Positions 8,851 through 16,595 of a stretch of DNA of 64,000 bases are shown here, piece by piece (within the stretch, counting starts at the first letter, position 1; every line of letters starts with the position of its first letter). A program made the translations under genes and the position numbers. The stretch spans positions 1 to 64,000 of the forward strand of contig NZ_VNJJ01000013.1 of assembly GCF_007786475.1 (NCBI RefSeq), read 5' to 3'. Origin of the DNA: Cohnella terricola (lineage in GTDB: Bacteria > Bacillota > Bacilli > Paenibacillales > Paenibacillaceae). Below the pieces are notes generated by a model that saw nothing but the letters and a program-made list of their open reading frames with translations, made no database searches and was not told the DNA's origin.

Positions 8851-9827
8851 CTCCTATAGTCCCCCGTCGCGATCCTGGTCAGCCACTCCTGATTCTCTAG
8901 GTACCACAGGATAGTCTGCCTGATTCCGGATTCATAGTCGTATTTCGGCACCCATCCGAGCTCGTTTCGGATTTTGGTCGCATCTATCGCATAACGGCGG
9001 TCATGGCCTAGTCTGTCGTCCACATGTCGGATCAAAGAGGTCGGCTTGTCCAGCTCCCTCAGAATCGTCTCCACCACTTGAAGGTTAGTCCGCTCGTTGT
9101 TTCCGCCTATATTATAAACTTGCCCTTTGCCTCCTTGATGGAGCACGAGGTCGATCGCCTGGCAATGGTCTTCGACGTGAAGCCAATCCCGAACTTGCAA
9201 TCCATCCCCGTATACCGGCAACGGCTTATCCCGCAATGCTCGCGTAATCATGAGGGGAATAAGCTTCTCCGGGAATTGATACCGGCCGTAATTATTGGAG
9301 CAGCGCGTGATATTGACATTCATGCCGTAAGTTTCATAGTAAGCGCGGACAAGCATATCCGCTCCGGCTTTACTTGCAGAGTAGGGGCTGTTCGGCGCAA
9401 GCGGAGTCGTTTCCGTAAATACCCCTTCCTCGCCCAGCGTTCCATAGACCTCATCCGTAGAGATTTGCACGAACTTCCCCACATGGTATTCTCTCGCTAA
9501 ATCCAACAAAGCCTGCGTCCCCGTCACGTTACTGCGAACGAATATCCCCGGATCTTCAATGCTTCTATCGACGTGCGATTCCGCCGCGAAGTTAACGATA
9601 GCGTCAAAACCTTCTCGAATAACTTCATCCATTGCTATCCGATCCGCGATATCGACTCGAATAAACTTATATTTCGGAGACTCATCAATCCCGTACAGAT
9701 TGTCCAAGTTGCCTGCGTAAGTTATAAGATCTGCATTTGTAATATGATAATTCTCATATTTGGAAAGTATATAGCGGATAAAATTACTCCCGATAAAACC
9801 GGCACCGCCCGTTACTAGAAGCCTCAT
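8847..9827 (-). CDS. rmlB: dTDP-glucose 4,6-dehydratase
   Basis: RmlB converts dTDP-glucose to dTDP-4-keto-6-deoxyglucose with bound NAD. Seen: MRLLVTGGAGFIGSNF at the start, the catalytic region ISTDEVYG, the YSASKAG active-site motif, and RCSNNYGRYQFPEKLIP. The frame is open far upstream, but the ATG at 9827 with AAAGGTGA seven bases before it matches the family N-terminus and gives 326 residues. It sits 13 bp after rmlC. Confidence 0.96.
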   Translation of the reverse strand: MRLLVTGGAGFIGSNFIRYILSKYENYHITNADLITYAGNLDNLYGIDESPKYKFIRVDIADRIAMDEVIREGFDAIVNFAAESHVDRSIEDPGIFVRSNVTGTQALLDLAREYHVGKFVQISTDEVYGTLGEEGVFTETTPLAPNSPYSASKAGADMLVRAYYETYGMNVNITRCSNNYGRYQFPEKLIPLMITRALRDKPLPVYGDGLQVRDWLHVEDHCQAIDLVLHQGGKGQVYNIGGNNERTNLQVVETILRELDKPTSLIRHVDDRLGHDRRYAIDATKIRNELGWVPKYDYESGIRQTILWYLENQEWLTRIATGDYRR

Positions 9828-9840
9828 TATATTCTCACCT

Positions 9841-10395
9841 TTAATAAACGAAATTATTGTCGGCATCACCGATGAGGGGATGACCGATGTCTTTGGATGA
9901 AAGTACCGGTGGAGTGACTGGCCATTGAATTCCAAGCCCCGGATCGTTCCAAGCAATTCCTCGATCATGCTCGGGGGAATAGAAGCAATCGACTTTGTAC
10001 TGAACTTCCGTTCGAGATTCCAAAGTGCAAAAACCATGGGCGAATCCCTTGGGGACAAATAGCTGCAATTTATTCCGAGAAGACAGTTCAAATCCTTCCC
10101 ACTTGCCAAAAGTCGGGGAGCCTTGTCTGATATCGACTACGATGTCATATATCGCCCCGGACGTCACCCGGACAAGCTTGCTCTGAGCATGCGGATTCAA
10201 TTGGTAATGCAGGCCTCTTATCACTCCGACTTCGAGAGATAAGGAGTGATTATCTTGCACGAATTCTGCCGTTATACCGGCCTTCGCCAACTTTTCCTTA
10301 TTGTAGCTTTCCAGAAAAAAGCCCCGATTGTCTTCGTAGACAGTCGGTTCGATGACTATTATATCCTTTAGTATTTGCCCTTCTCGGATCTTCAT
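9841..10395 (-). CDS. rmlC: dTDP-4-dehydrorhamnose 3,5-epimerase
   Basis: RmlC is a cupin epimerase acting between RmlB and RmlD. The diagnostic GVIRGLHYQ, with its catalytic histidine, and KLVRVTSGAIYDIVVDIR are present, as is YSPEHDRGIAWNDPGLGIQW near the C-terminus. Its 184 residues are normal. The ATG at 10,395 lies six bases after AAGGTG. It is 16 bp downstream of rmlA. Confidence 0.96.
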   Translation of the reverse strand: MKIREGQILKDIIVIEPTVYEDNRGFFLESYNKEKLAKAGITAEFVQDNHSLSLEVGVIRGLHYQLNPHAQSKLVRVTSGAIYDIVVDIRQGSPTFGKWEGFELSSRNKLQLFVPKGFAHGFCTLESRTEVQYKVDCFYSPEHDRGIAWNDPGLGIQWPVTPPVLSSKDIGHPLIGDADNNFVY

Positions 10396-10411
10396 AGAAA
10401 TCACCTTGACG

Positions 10412-11152
10412 TTATATAAGTTTTCCGAACTCGTCTCCGAACCGAATGTCTTTAGCCAGCTCGTTGGCTGCCATTAACGACGAATGAGTTCCTGCATCCG
10501 TCCACCATCCTTGGAGCATGTCGTACTCCAAAAGCCCCTTTTCGATATATGCGTTATTCACGTCGGTGATTTCAAGCTCGCCGCGGCCAGATGGTATTAA
10601 AGTCTTAATAATATCGAATACGCTGGGGGCGAACATATATATACCGGTTACCGCATAGTGACTCTTCGGATAGCGCGGTTTTTCTTCAATTGACTTAATT
10701 TTATTCCCGTGGAGCTCTGGGACTCCGTATCTAGTAGGATCTGGGACCTCTTTCAACAAAATCTTCGCGCCTGATCCATATTCCCGGAAGTTAGAAACGC
10801 ACTTGGCAATGCTGTCTGAAAATACATTGTCCCCGAGTATAACGACCATGGAATCGTTGCCCACGAATTGCTCGGCCAAACCTAGCGCTTGAGCAATTCC
10901 TCCGGCCTCATCTTGCACTTTGTATGTAAAAGTGACCCCCATCTCTCTGCCGCTGCCTAAGAGATTTACGACATCCCCCATGTGCTCTTTGCCTGTTACG
11001 ATCAATATATCCATAATATCTGCTTCTTTAAGTCTCGCAATTGCATGGAAAATCATAGGATACTTCCCTACCGGAAGCAAATGTTTGTTGGTTACTTTAG
11101 TAAGAGGCAGTAATCGGGAGCCTGTCCCGCCGGCCAAAATAACGCCTTTCAA
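10412..11152 (-). CDS. rmlA: Glucose-1-phosphate thymidylyltransferase (short type)
   Basis: RmlA forms dTDP-glucose from dTTP and glucose-1-phosphate, the first step towards dTDP-L-rhamnose. The signature GVILAGGTGSRLLPLTK opens the protein, followed by NKHLLPVGKYPM, ILGDNVFSD and VEKP-like IEEKPRYPKS. It has about 246 residues, the shorter class found in Gram-positive S-layer glycan clusters. The best start is TTG at 11,152, eight bases after AGGAG; upstream in-frame codons would run into the preceding terminator region. The phosphohexomutase at 53,880 could supply glucose-1-phosphate. Confidence 0.95.
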   Translation of the reverse strand: MKGVILAGGTGSRLLPLTKVTNKHLLPVGKYPMIFHAIARLKEADIMDILIVTGKEHMGDVVNLLGSGREMGVTFTYKVQDEAGGIAQALGLAEQFVGNDSMVVILGDNVFSDSIAKCVSNFREYGSGAKILLKEVPDPTRYGVPELHGNKIKSIEEKPRYPKSHYAVTGIYMFAPSVFDIIKTLIPSGRGELEITDVNNAYIEKGLLEYDMLQGWWTDAGTHSSLMAANELAKDIRFGDEFGKLI

Positions 11153-11183
11153 AAGAAACACTCCTCTCGGACATCTCCTGCTA

Positions 11184-11189
11184 ATTATA
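11184..11189 (-). promoter_or_regulatory. Possible -10 element for the rml operon
   Basis: A perfect TATAAT lies 31 bases before the rmlA start, immediately after the terminator of the upstream gene. No good -35 is found at 16-18 bases (AAGTTG at 17), so this assignment is weak. Confidence 0.35.
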
Positions 11190-11193
11190 CACG

Positions 11194-11231
11194 AAAAAAT
11201 AACCGCCAACTTAATTAAGTTTGGCGGTTAC
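11194..11231 (-). terminator. Intrinsic terminator before the rml operon
   Basis: On the minus strand AACCGCCAAACTTAA and TTAAGTTGGCGGTT form a near-perfect stem followed by ATTTTTTC. It ends the transcript of the small secreted protein at 11,256. Confidence 0.9.
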
Positions 11232-11255
11232 TTCTCTTGATCGAAACCATCATTA

Positions 11256-11747
11256 TTAAATCAATTTATAAGTGCCTCTGACTAGAACGGTCAGCCCTTT
11301 GGATTGTTTAGGATCCGCTTCGACGCCGCGTTCCCCTCTCGGGTTCAGGATAAGGTGATTGTTACCGACGAGCTTGCCCGGCTTGATATCCAACCCGTCC
11401 GTCAGATCCGACAAACCGTTGGCATCGGAGCTGTAAGCTAAAGCTCTGCCTGTCCTAACAATGAGCTCGCCCCCGTCCTCGACAATCAGCTTGGTACCCC
11501 ATGGAACCGTCACGACCTCGAGTTTGGAAGATCCGCCCCCACCGCCAGATGCCCCTTGTTTACTAAGCTCTTGCTGAACCAGCTTAGCTACCATGGAGTC
11601 CACGTAACCCTTCGTCACAATAGGATCGTCTACCGACCCGGGAGTGGAGCTCGTATCGGCATAGGCGGACTGGTATAACCCGACAGCTCCGATGATTGCA
11701 GCGACGAGAAAAGCAACGGATAGCAATTGTAATAATTTCGAACGCAT
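11256..11747 (-). CDS. Secreted protein of unknown function (163 aa)
   Basis: I do not recognise a characterised family. A signal peptide is clear (LLQLLSVAFLVAAIIGAVGLYQSAYAD), followed by VDDPIVTKGYVDSMVAKLVQQEL, a helix with charged pattern, a glycine-serine linker (GASGGGGGSS), and a beta-rich C-terminal half (LEVVTVPWGTKLIVEDGGEL to TVLVRGTYKLI). The start is the ATG at 11,747, nine bases after GAGGG. It is flanked by a glycosyltransferase upstream and a terminator downstream, so it may be the last gene of the long glycan operon or a single gene. Its place in a surface-glycan cluster suggests a wall-associated role; that is inference only. Confidence 0.8.
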   Translation of the reverse strand: MRSKLLQLLSVAFLVAAIIGAVGLYQSAYADTSSTPGSVDDPIVTKGYVDSMVAKLVQQELSKQGASGGGGGSSKLEVVTVPWGTKLIVEDGGELIVRTGRALAYSSDANGLSDLTDGLDIKPGKLVGNNHLILNPRGERGVEADPKQSKGLTVLVRGTYKLI

Positions 11748-11806
11748 ATTCATCATCCCTCTGCAAATTTCGACATTAATAAGTTAAAGAATATCTATCA
11801 CTTTAA

Positions 11807-12715
11807 TCATACACGCCAGAACATGCGATGCATACTAAACTTTCGAACGATTTTTCTCGGAATTCGTCGATAAGATAGCCCCATCCGATAACCCAAAAAT
11901 TTGGCTACCGATTCAGCAAACCACCTTGGGAGCCAGATCCATAACTTAGGTCTGCATAGGTAGCGAAGCTGTGCCTTTATTAGACGTAGTCCTTCACCCT
12001 CAGGCCTCGCATATTGAAAAATCCAATCGTTCATCTTGAGAGAGACGCCAATGTCGAAATTCCTGCGGAACTCCTGGCTCAGCTTGTATTGATGGGAATG
12101 CAATACCGCAGCTTCCGAGGCATACGCAATGGAATATCCTTTAAGAATACACTTCGCGGCATATATCATGTCCTCATTGGAAATGATCGGTTCGGGAAAG
12201 CCCCCCACTTCCACAAATACGTCTTTCCGTATAGCCGAACAGACATCCGAAAAGAAAAAGGTCTTAATCCCGTACTTATCCACGTCCGCAATCGTTTTTA
12301 ACTTGGAGTCATCAGGATAGTTGAACTCCCGAGTCATTTGTTCAATTGGAGTCGCTTCCGGTCTGGCGATCTGCCTCCCATAGGCGGCGGCCACTTTCGG
12401 ATCAGAGAAAGGAGCTATCAGTTCTTCGATAAACGTATCGCTCTCAGGCAACGCGTCTTGTGTCATGAATACGAGTATATCCCCTTTGGCATGGGACGCT
12501 GCGAAGTTACGGGTCCCCCCATGATCGAAATCATTCCTTTCGACGGATAATATAGTTGCGCCCAATTTCTGTGCCTCGCCAACGGTGTTGTCTTCTGAAT
12601 TGGAATCTACGACTATGATTTCATGGGGGGGGAGCGTTTGGTTTCGCAGTCGACTAACCAATACTGATATATACAATTCTGCGTTCAATGTGGGCAGGAT
12701 AATAGATACTTTCAT
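11807..12715 (-). CDS. Family 2 glycosyltransferase, rhamnosyltransferase-like
   Basis: A GT-A enzyme with SIILPTLNAELYI, VVDSNSEDNT, and the FDHGGTRNFAA motif characteristic of rhamnosyltransferases of the RfbN/WsaF kind, then MTQDALPES as the metal-binding region and EDMIYAAKCI near the acceptor side. It has 302 residues. The start is the ATG at 12,715, nine bases after AAGGA. It lies 42 bp after the GtrB-like gene and probably adds L-rhamnose to the S-layer glycan. Substrate assignment rests on the motif and on the nearby rml operon. Confidence 0.82.
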   Translation of the reverse strand: MKVSIILPTLNAELYISVLVSRLRNQTLPPHEIIVVDSNSEDNTVGEAQKLGATILSVERNDFDHGGTRNFAASHAKGDILVFMTQDALPESDTFIEELIAPFSDPKVAAAYGRQIARPEATPIEQMTREFNYPDDSKLKTIADVDKYGIKTFFFSDVCSAIRKDVFVEVGGFPEPIISNEDMIYAAKCILKGYSIAYASEAAVLHSHQYKLSQEFRRNFDIGVSLKMNDWIFQYARPEGEGLRLIKAQLRYLCRPKLWIWLPRWFAESVAKFLGYRMGLSYRRIPRKIVRKFSMHRMFWRV

Positions 12716-12757
12716 TAATCTGTTTCCTTTCAACGGCTAGGTTAACCCCTTATTATT

Positions 12758-13744
12758 TCAATAGGATGATACAGGGATACCTTTTTTTCCATTCCTCGCC
12801 TCTTGAACAGGACTGTTTATCTGTCTTTCAATAATAGTCATTGGTTTCTTCTTAACCTGTTGATATATTCTCCCTAAGTATTCGCCAATAATGCCCAAAA
12901 AAAGTGCATTCAAGCTTAGTGAAAGCAAAATAAGTATCGTAGTGGTTGCAAATCCTGCAGGCCAATTAGCCCCCATAAACTTTCCAACTAAGTAAACCAA
13001 CAACGCAAGAAAGGTTATCGCGCTTACTATTAAACCTGTATATGTTGCCAAACGTAACGGCACAAGGGAGTGGTTCAATATTCCGTCGAATGCCAGACGA
13101 ATTAACTGATTAAACTTAAATTTGGATTGTCCTCTTGTTCTTTCGTTCCTGTCATATGGAACTCCGATTTGATTAAAACCCATAGCCGCAATGGCGCCGC
13201 GAAGATAGGGTTGCTCATCCTTATATTCCTTTAATTGATCCAATATTTTGCGGTCCACTAATCTAAAATCCCCTGCGTCTCGCGGTATATGATCTTCACT
13301 CAGCTTATCTACGATTCGATAAAATACTTTTCTAGTAGTGTTAATTAAAAAACCTTCTTTACGGCTCCTTCTCTCGCCATATACCACTTCATTCCCATTT
13401 TCCCAATGTTCCAGAAATACTGGCACTAGTTCAATCGGATCTTGGAGATCACAATCTAATTGAATAGCTGCATCTCCTATTGCATTCAAATAGCCCGTAT
13501 ATATTGATTTCTGATAACCGAAATTCCTAGAAAATCTGATCACGCGAATTCTCTTATCATTTCGTGCCAGCCCTTCGAGTAAAGCGAAAGTACTATCCGT
13601 ACTGTGATTATCAGTAAATAAGATTTCATAATCATACAATGGCAGTTGATTCATCTGGTACTTTACGGCTTCATACAGTGGGAATACATTTTCTTCTTCG
13701 TTAAATACAGGAACAACAAATGAAATAAACTTCTTGTTATTCAT
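12758..13744 (-). CDS. GtrB/DPM1-like polyprenyl-phosphate glycosyltransferase
   Basis: The N-terminal two-thirds is a dolichol-phosphate-mannose-synthase-like GT2 domain (FVVPVFNEEENV, TDNHSTDSTF, LDCDLQDPIELVP as DxD, GDFRLVDRKILD, YDRNERTRGQSKF). Two membrane helices follow at about residues 225-300 (LIVSAITFLALLVYLV and TTTILILLSLSLNALFLGII). This is the architecture of GtrB, which charges undecaprenyl phosphate with a single sugar on the inner face. The start at 13,744 overlaps the preceding reductase gene by 8 bp and has AAGGTGG upstream. With the GtrA at 18,146 and the GT-C protein at 18,552 it completes a Gtr triad around the CDP-dideoxyhexose genes. GtrB enzymes usually take UDP-glucose; use of the CDP sugar here is my hypothesis. 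Confidence 0.88.
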   Translation of the reverse strand: MNNKKFISFVVPVFNEEENVFPLYEAVKYQMNQLPLYDYEILFTDNHSTDSTFALLEGLARNDKRIRVIRFSRNFGYQKSIYTGYLNAIGDAAIQLDCDLQDPIELVPVFLEHWENGNEVVYGERRSRKEGFLINTTRKVFYRIVDKLSEDHIPRDAGDFRLVDRKILDQLKEYKDEQPYLRGAIAAMGFNQIGVPYDRNERTRGQSKFKFNQLIRLAFDGILNHSLVPLRLATYTGLIVSAITFLALLVYLVGKFMGANWPAGFATTTILILLSLSLNALFLGIIGEYLGRIYQQVKKKPMTIIERQINSPVQEARNGKKGIPVSSY

Positions 13745-14645
13745 CCGCAACCACCACCTTCTGCCGGTCAAGTTGATTCACCATCCGGATAATACCCTCT
13801 TTCAGATCGACACGAGGTCTCCAACCCAACCCAACTAATGAACTGATATTCGCTTCTGAAGTTAATATTTCATTTTCCCGATAAGGAAGTTTTCCGAAAA
13901 GAAGTTCAGAAGTCGAAGCACACAATTCTTTTGACAGCTCTACAAAATGTCTAATCGAGCAGGTGTCACCTGTTCCTATCTGAAACTCCGAATAATTACC
14001 ACTTAAACTCGGGAGTGATTCAATAATATTGAGATACGCTGATACGACATCGTCGACATATATAAAATCCCTTCTCTGTTCCCCGAGAGTTAGAGCGATA
14101 GGTGACTGATTGTCATAAAGCTGGCGTATAATATTCATAGTAAATTTAGATGGATCATCCAGTGGGCCGTAAATATGTTCAAGTCGAGCGTTAATTAAAA
14201 CCAATTGTTTAGAAGCGATATAGCTCTGAGCCGTCTCCAAAAAGTACTTCTTGGATAAGCAATAACTATTCAAATATGAATATTTATATGAATTGTTATT
14301 ATTAAAATAAGTGTCGGTATTGATAAAATAAGTTCCCGGTTGAAGGTTCTCCATGATTTGAAGAGGGAAAATAATATTATCGTTGAAAACCTCACTCGTA
14401 GATGCCCCATTTTTCCCGTAATTTGTTGCCAAATGAATGACAGCGTGAGGATTGAATTGCTCCACAATTTCGGATATCGAGGTGAGATCTACATCGAATG
14501 ATTTTACTGCATGAAGAATCTCCCCAACCCTTGAGAGATTGGAGAAACTCCGTTTCACAATTGCAATATTATGATCTTTCTGCAGCAGCGCTTTAATTAA
14601 ATAACTTCCTAGAAAGCCGGTAGCGCCTGTCACCAAGATATTCAT
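13737..14645 (-). CDS. NAD-dependent reductase/epimerase, probably CDP-3,6-dideoxyhexose synthase
   Basis: This is an extended short-chain dehydrogenase of 302 residues: MNILVTGATGFLGSYLI, VIHLATNYGK, a serine/threonine-tyrosine active site around SYCLSKKYFLE (YxxxK as YCLSK) and RRDFIYVDDVVSAYL. It follows rfbG with an ATGA overlap and precedes gtrB with an 8-bp overlap. In Salmonella and Yersinia the enzyme at this pathway position reduces CDP-3,6-dideoxy-4-keto-glucose to CDP-abequose (RfbJ) or CDP-paratose (RfbS). The sequence does not let me choose the stereochemistry. The family assignment is firm; the exact product is inferred from the three CDP-sugar genes before it. Confidence 0.75.
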   Translation of the reverse strand: MNILVTGATGFLGSYLIKALLQKDHNIAIVKRSFSNLSRVGEILHAVKSFDVDLTSISEIVEQFNPHAVIHLATNYGKNGASTSEVFNDNIIFPLQIMENLQPGTYFINTDTYFNNNNSYKYSYLNSYCLSKKYFLETAQSYIASKQLVLINARLEHIYGPLDDPSKFTMNIIRQLYDNQSPIALTLGEQRRDFIYVDDVVSAYLNIIESLPSLSGNYSEFQIGTGDTCSIRHFVELSKELCASTSELLFGKLPYRENEILTSEANISSLVGLGWRPRVDLKEGIIRMVNQLDRQKVVVADE

Positions 14646-15769
14646 ACACTTTCATACTCCATTATTTGATCAAAGCATACTTTGGACATAGTCTCGCCCG
14701 ATTCGTAAGCACGTGTCCACTCTACTATTTTATCCAGTGCCGTATCCAACCCCCATTTGGGGTGCCACTGCAAATGCTGTTTCGATTTTGAACAATCCAG
14801 CTTTAGATATGTCGCTTCATGGGGATGAGTGGAGTTGAGATCAATATCATAACAGTCCGAACCAAATCCCCATTTATCAGAAATTCTCTCTACGATCCAC
14901 TGAACAGGTTTGGCGTCCTGATCATTTGGTCCAAAATTCCACGCATCCGCATATTTAACACCATGTTCATAGAGGAGCTGAGATAATAGTATATATCCCC
15001 CCAGTGGTTCTAGCACATGTTGCCACGGTCTTATAGAATAGGGATTGCGTATAAGTACTCTTTCACGTTTTAACATTGAGCGAATGATATCAGGAATTAG
15101 CCTCTCTGAAGCCCAGTCGCCTCCTCCGATAACATTTCCCGCTCTTGCCGAAGCTATAGCGACGCCATGCTCATGATAACGTACTTTCGGAAAGAAAGAA
15201 TTACGGTATGCTGCCGTCACTAATTCTGAACACGCTTTGCTACTAGAATAAGGATCATGACCACCTAAAGGTTCGTTCTCTCTATAGCCCCATTCCCACT
15301 CATTATTCTGATAACATTTGTCTGTAGTAACATTCACCACAGCTCTAACTGTCGAAGTATTTCTAACCGCTTCTAATAAATTTGCCGTCCCCAATACATT
15401 TACCTGATAAGTTTCCAACGGAGATTTATAGGATTCACGTACCAAAGGCTGTGCTGCCATATGAATCACGATATCCGGTTGAGCATCGGTAATCACAGCA
15501 TTCAATTTAGCGAAGTCTCTAATGTCCCCGAATATAGAGGACTTGATATGGCTTTCTACATTGGCAAGATTAAACAAAGAAGGATCGGTCGGCGGAGTTA
15601 ATGAATAGCCTGTTACTGATGCACCTTTTTGAGATAACCAAAGAGAAAGCCACGAACCTTTAAATCCAGTATGGCCGGTAATAAATACTTTTTTTCCCCT
15701 CCAAAACTCGGTCAGACTTCCATGAACTCCCTGTCCCACGTGTTCCATGGTGCTTTTCCTGTTTTCCAT
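14642..15769 (-). CDS. rfbG: CDP-glucose 4,6-dehydratase
   Basis: The second step of the CDP-3,6-dideoxyhexose pathway. Markers of this subfamily: KKVFITGHTGFKGSWLSLWL at the N-terminus, VNVTTDKCYQN, the HDPYSSSKACSELV active site, SARAGNVIGGGDWA and IRPWQHVLEPLGGYI. Overlap with the end of rfbF is unusually long: the ATG at 15,769 with GGAGG four bases before it overlaps by 58 bp; other candidates are the ATG at 15,748 and a CTG at 15,715. The enzyme core begins only near residue 24, so a shorter protein is possible. It is followed by the reductase gene in an ATGA overlap. Confidence 0.93.
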   Translation of the reverse strand: MENRKSTMEHVGQGVHGSLTEFWRGKKVFITGHTGFKGSWLSLWLSQKGASVTGYSLTPPTDPSLFNLANVESHIKSSIFGDIRDFAKLNAVITDAQPDIVIHMAAQPLVRESYKSPLETYQVNVLGTANLLEAVRNTSTVRAVVNVTTDKCYQNNEWEWGYRENEPLGGHDPYSSSKACSELVTAAYRNSFFPKVRYHEHGVAIASARAGNVIGGGDWASERLIPDIIRSMLKRERVLIRNPYSIRPWQHVLEPLGGYILLSQLLYEHGVKYADAWNFGPNDQDAKPVQWIVERISDKWGFGSDCYDIDLNSTHPHEATYLKLDCSKSKQHLQWHPKWGLDTALDKIVEWTRAYESGETMSKVCFDQIMEYESV

Positions 15770-16506
15770 AGTTCCTCCAAATGATTTTTATCTCTCAAAG
15801 TATCCATCGGTTGCCAAAAGCCCTCGTGCTTGTACGCCATTAACTCTCCGTCTTTAGCCAGTCTCTCAAGAGGTTCTTTCTCAAACACACTTTGATCGTT
15901 GTCGATATACTTGAAGATTTCTGGATTCACAACAAAGAAACCGGCATTAATCCACGAGCCATCTCCTTTTGGTTTTTCTTGGAATCCTTGAACTTCATTT
16001 TTACCTGTAATCTCAAGCGCTCCGAATCTTCCACCAGGTTGAACGGCCGATACAGTTGCTAATCTGCCATGATTGTTGTGAAACTTCACAAGCTCAGTAA
16101 TATTAATATCGGAAACTCCATCGCCATAAGTCAACATAAACGGTTCATTATCTATATAAGGGAGTATTCTCTTTACTCTCCCTCCCGTCATGGTATCAAG
16201 CCCCGTGTTAACCAACGTTACTCTCCACGGCTCCGCCGAATGCTTATGAGTGATGATTTGATCTCCATTTCTGAAATCAAATGTAACGTCTGATTCGTGA
16301 AGAAAATAATGCGCAAAATATTCTTTGATATAGTATCCCTTGTATCCCAAACAAATAACAAAATCATTATATCCGTGCGTTGAGTAATGCTTCATTATAT
16401 GCCATAAGATCGGTCTTTCTCCAATTTCAATCATTGGCTTAGGTTTTAAGTGGGATTCCTCGCTAATTCTTGTCCCATATCCACCCGCAAGTAAGACGAC
16501 TTTCAC
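15712..16506 (-). CDS. rfbF: Glucose-1-phosphate cytidylyltransferase
   Basis: RfbF makes CDP-glucose from CTP and glucose-1-phosphate, committing glucose to 3,6-dideoxyhexoses. VVLLAGGYGTRISEES and LKPKPMIEIGERPILWHIM are diagnostic, as are LTYGDGVSDI and GFWQPMDTLRDKNHLE at the C-terminus. It has about 264 residues, normal for the family. The GTG at 16,506 lies nine bases after GGGGG and is preferred over an in-frame TTG at 16,515. An 80-bp gap separates it from rfbH, the largest within this gene group. Confidence 0.94.
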   Translation of the reverse strand: MKVVLLAGGYGTRISEESHLKPKPMIEIGERPILWHIMKHYSTHGYNDFVICLGYKGYYIKEYFAHYFLHESDVTFDFRNGDQIITHKHSAEPWRVTLVNTGLDTMTGGRVKRILPYIDNEPFMLTYGDGVSDINITELVKFHNNHGRLATVSAVQPGGRFGALEITGKNEVQGFQEKPKGDGSWINAGFFVVNPEIFKYIDNDQSVFEKEPLERLAKDGELMAYKHEGFWQPMDTLRDKNHLEELWKTGKAPWNTWDREFMEV

Positions 16507-16595
16507 GTTCGACAACCCCCTAGTAGAGTCATTAGCTCAATTATATCTTTACCACTCGACAAAAAATAGTGTTTGCGGTGTTAATTCATGCTGTA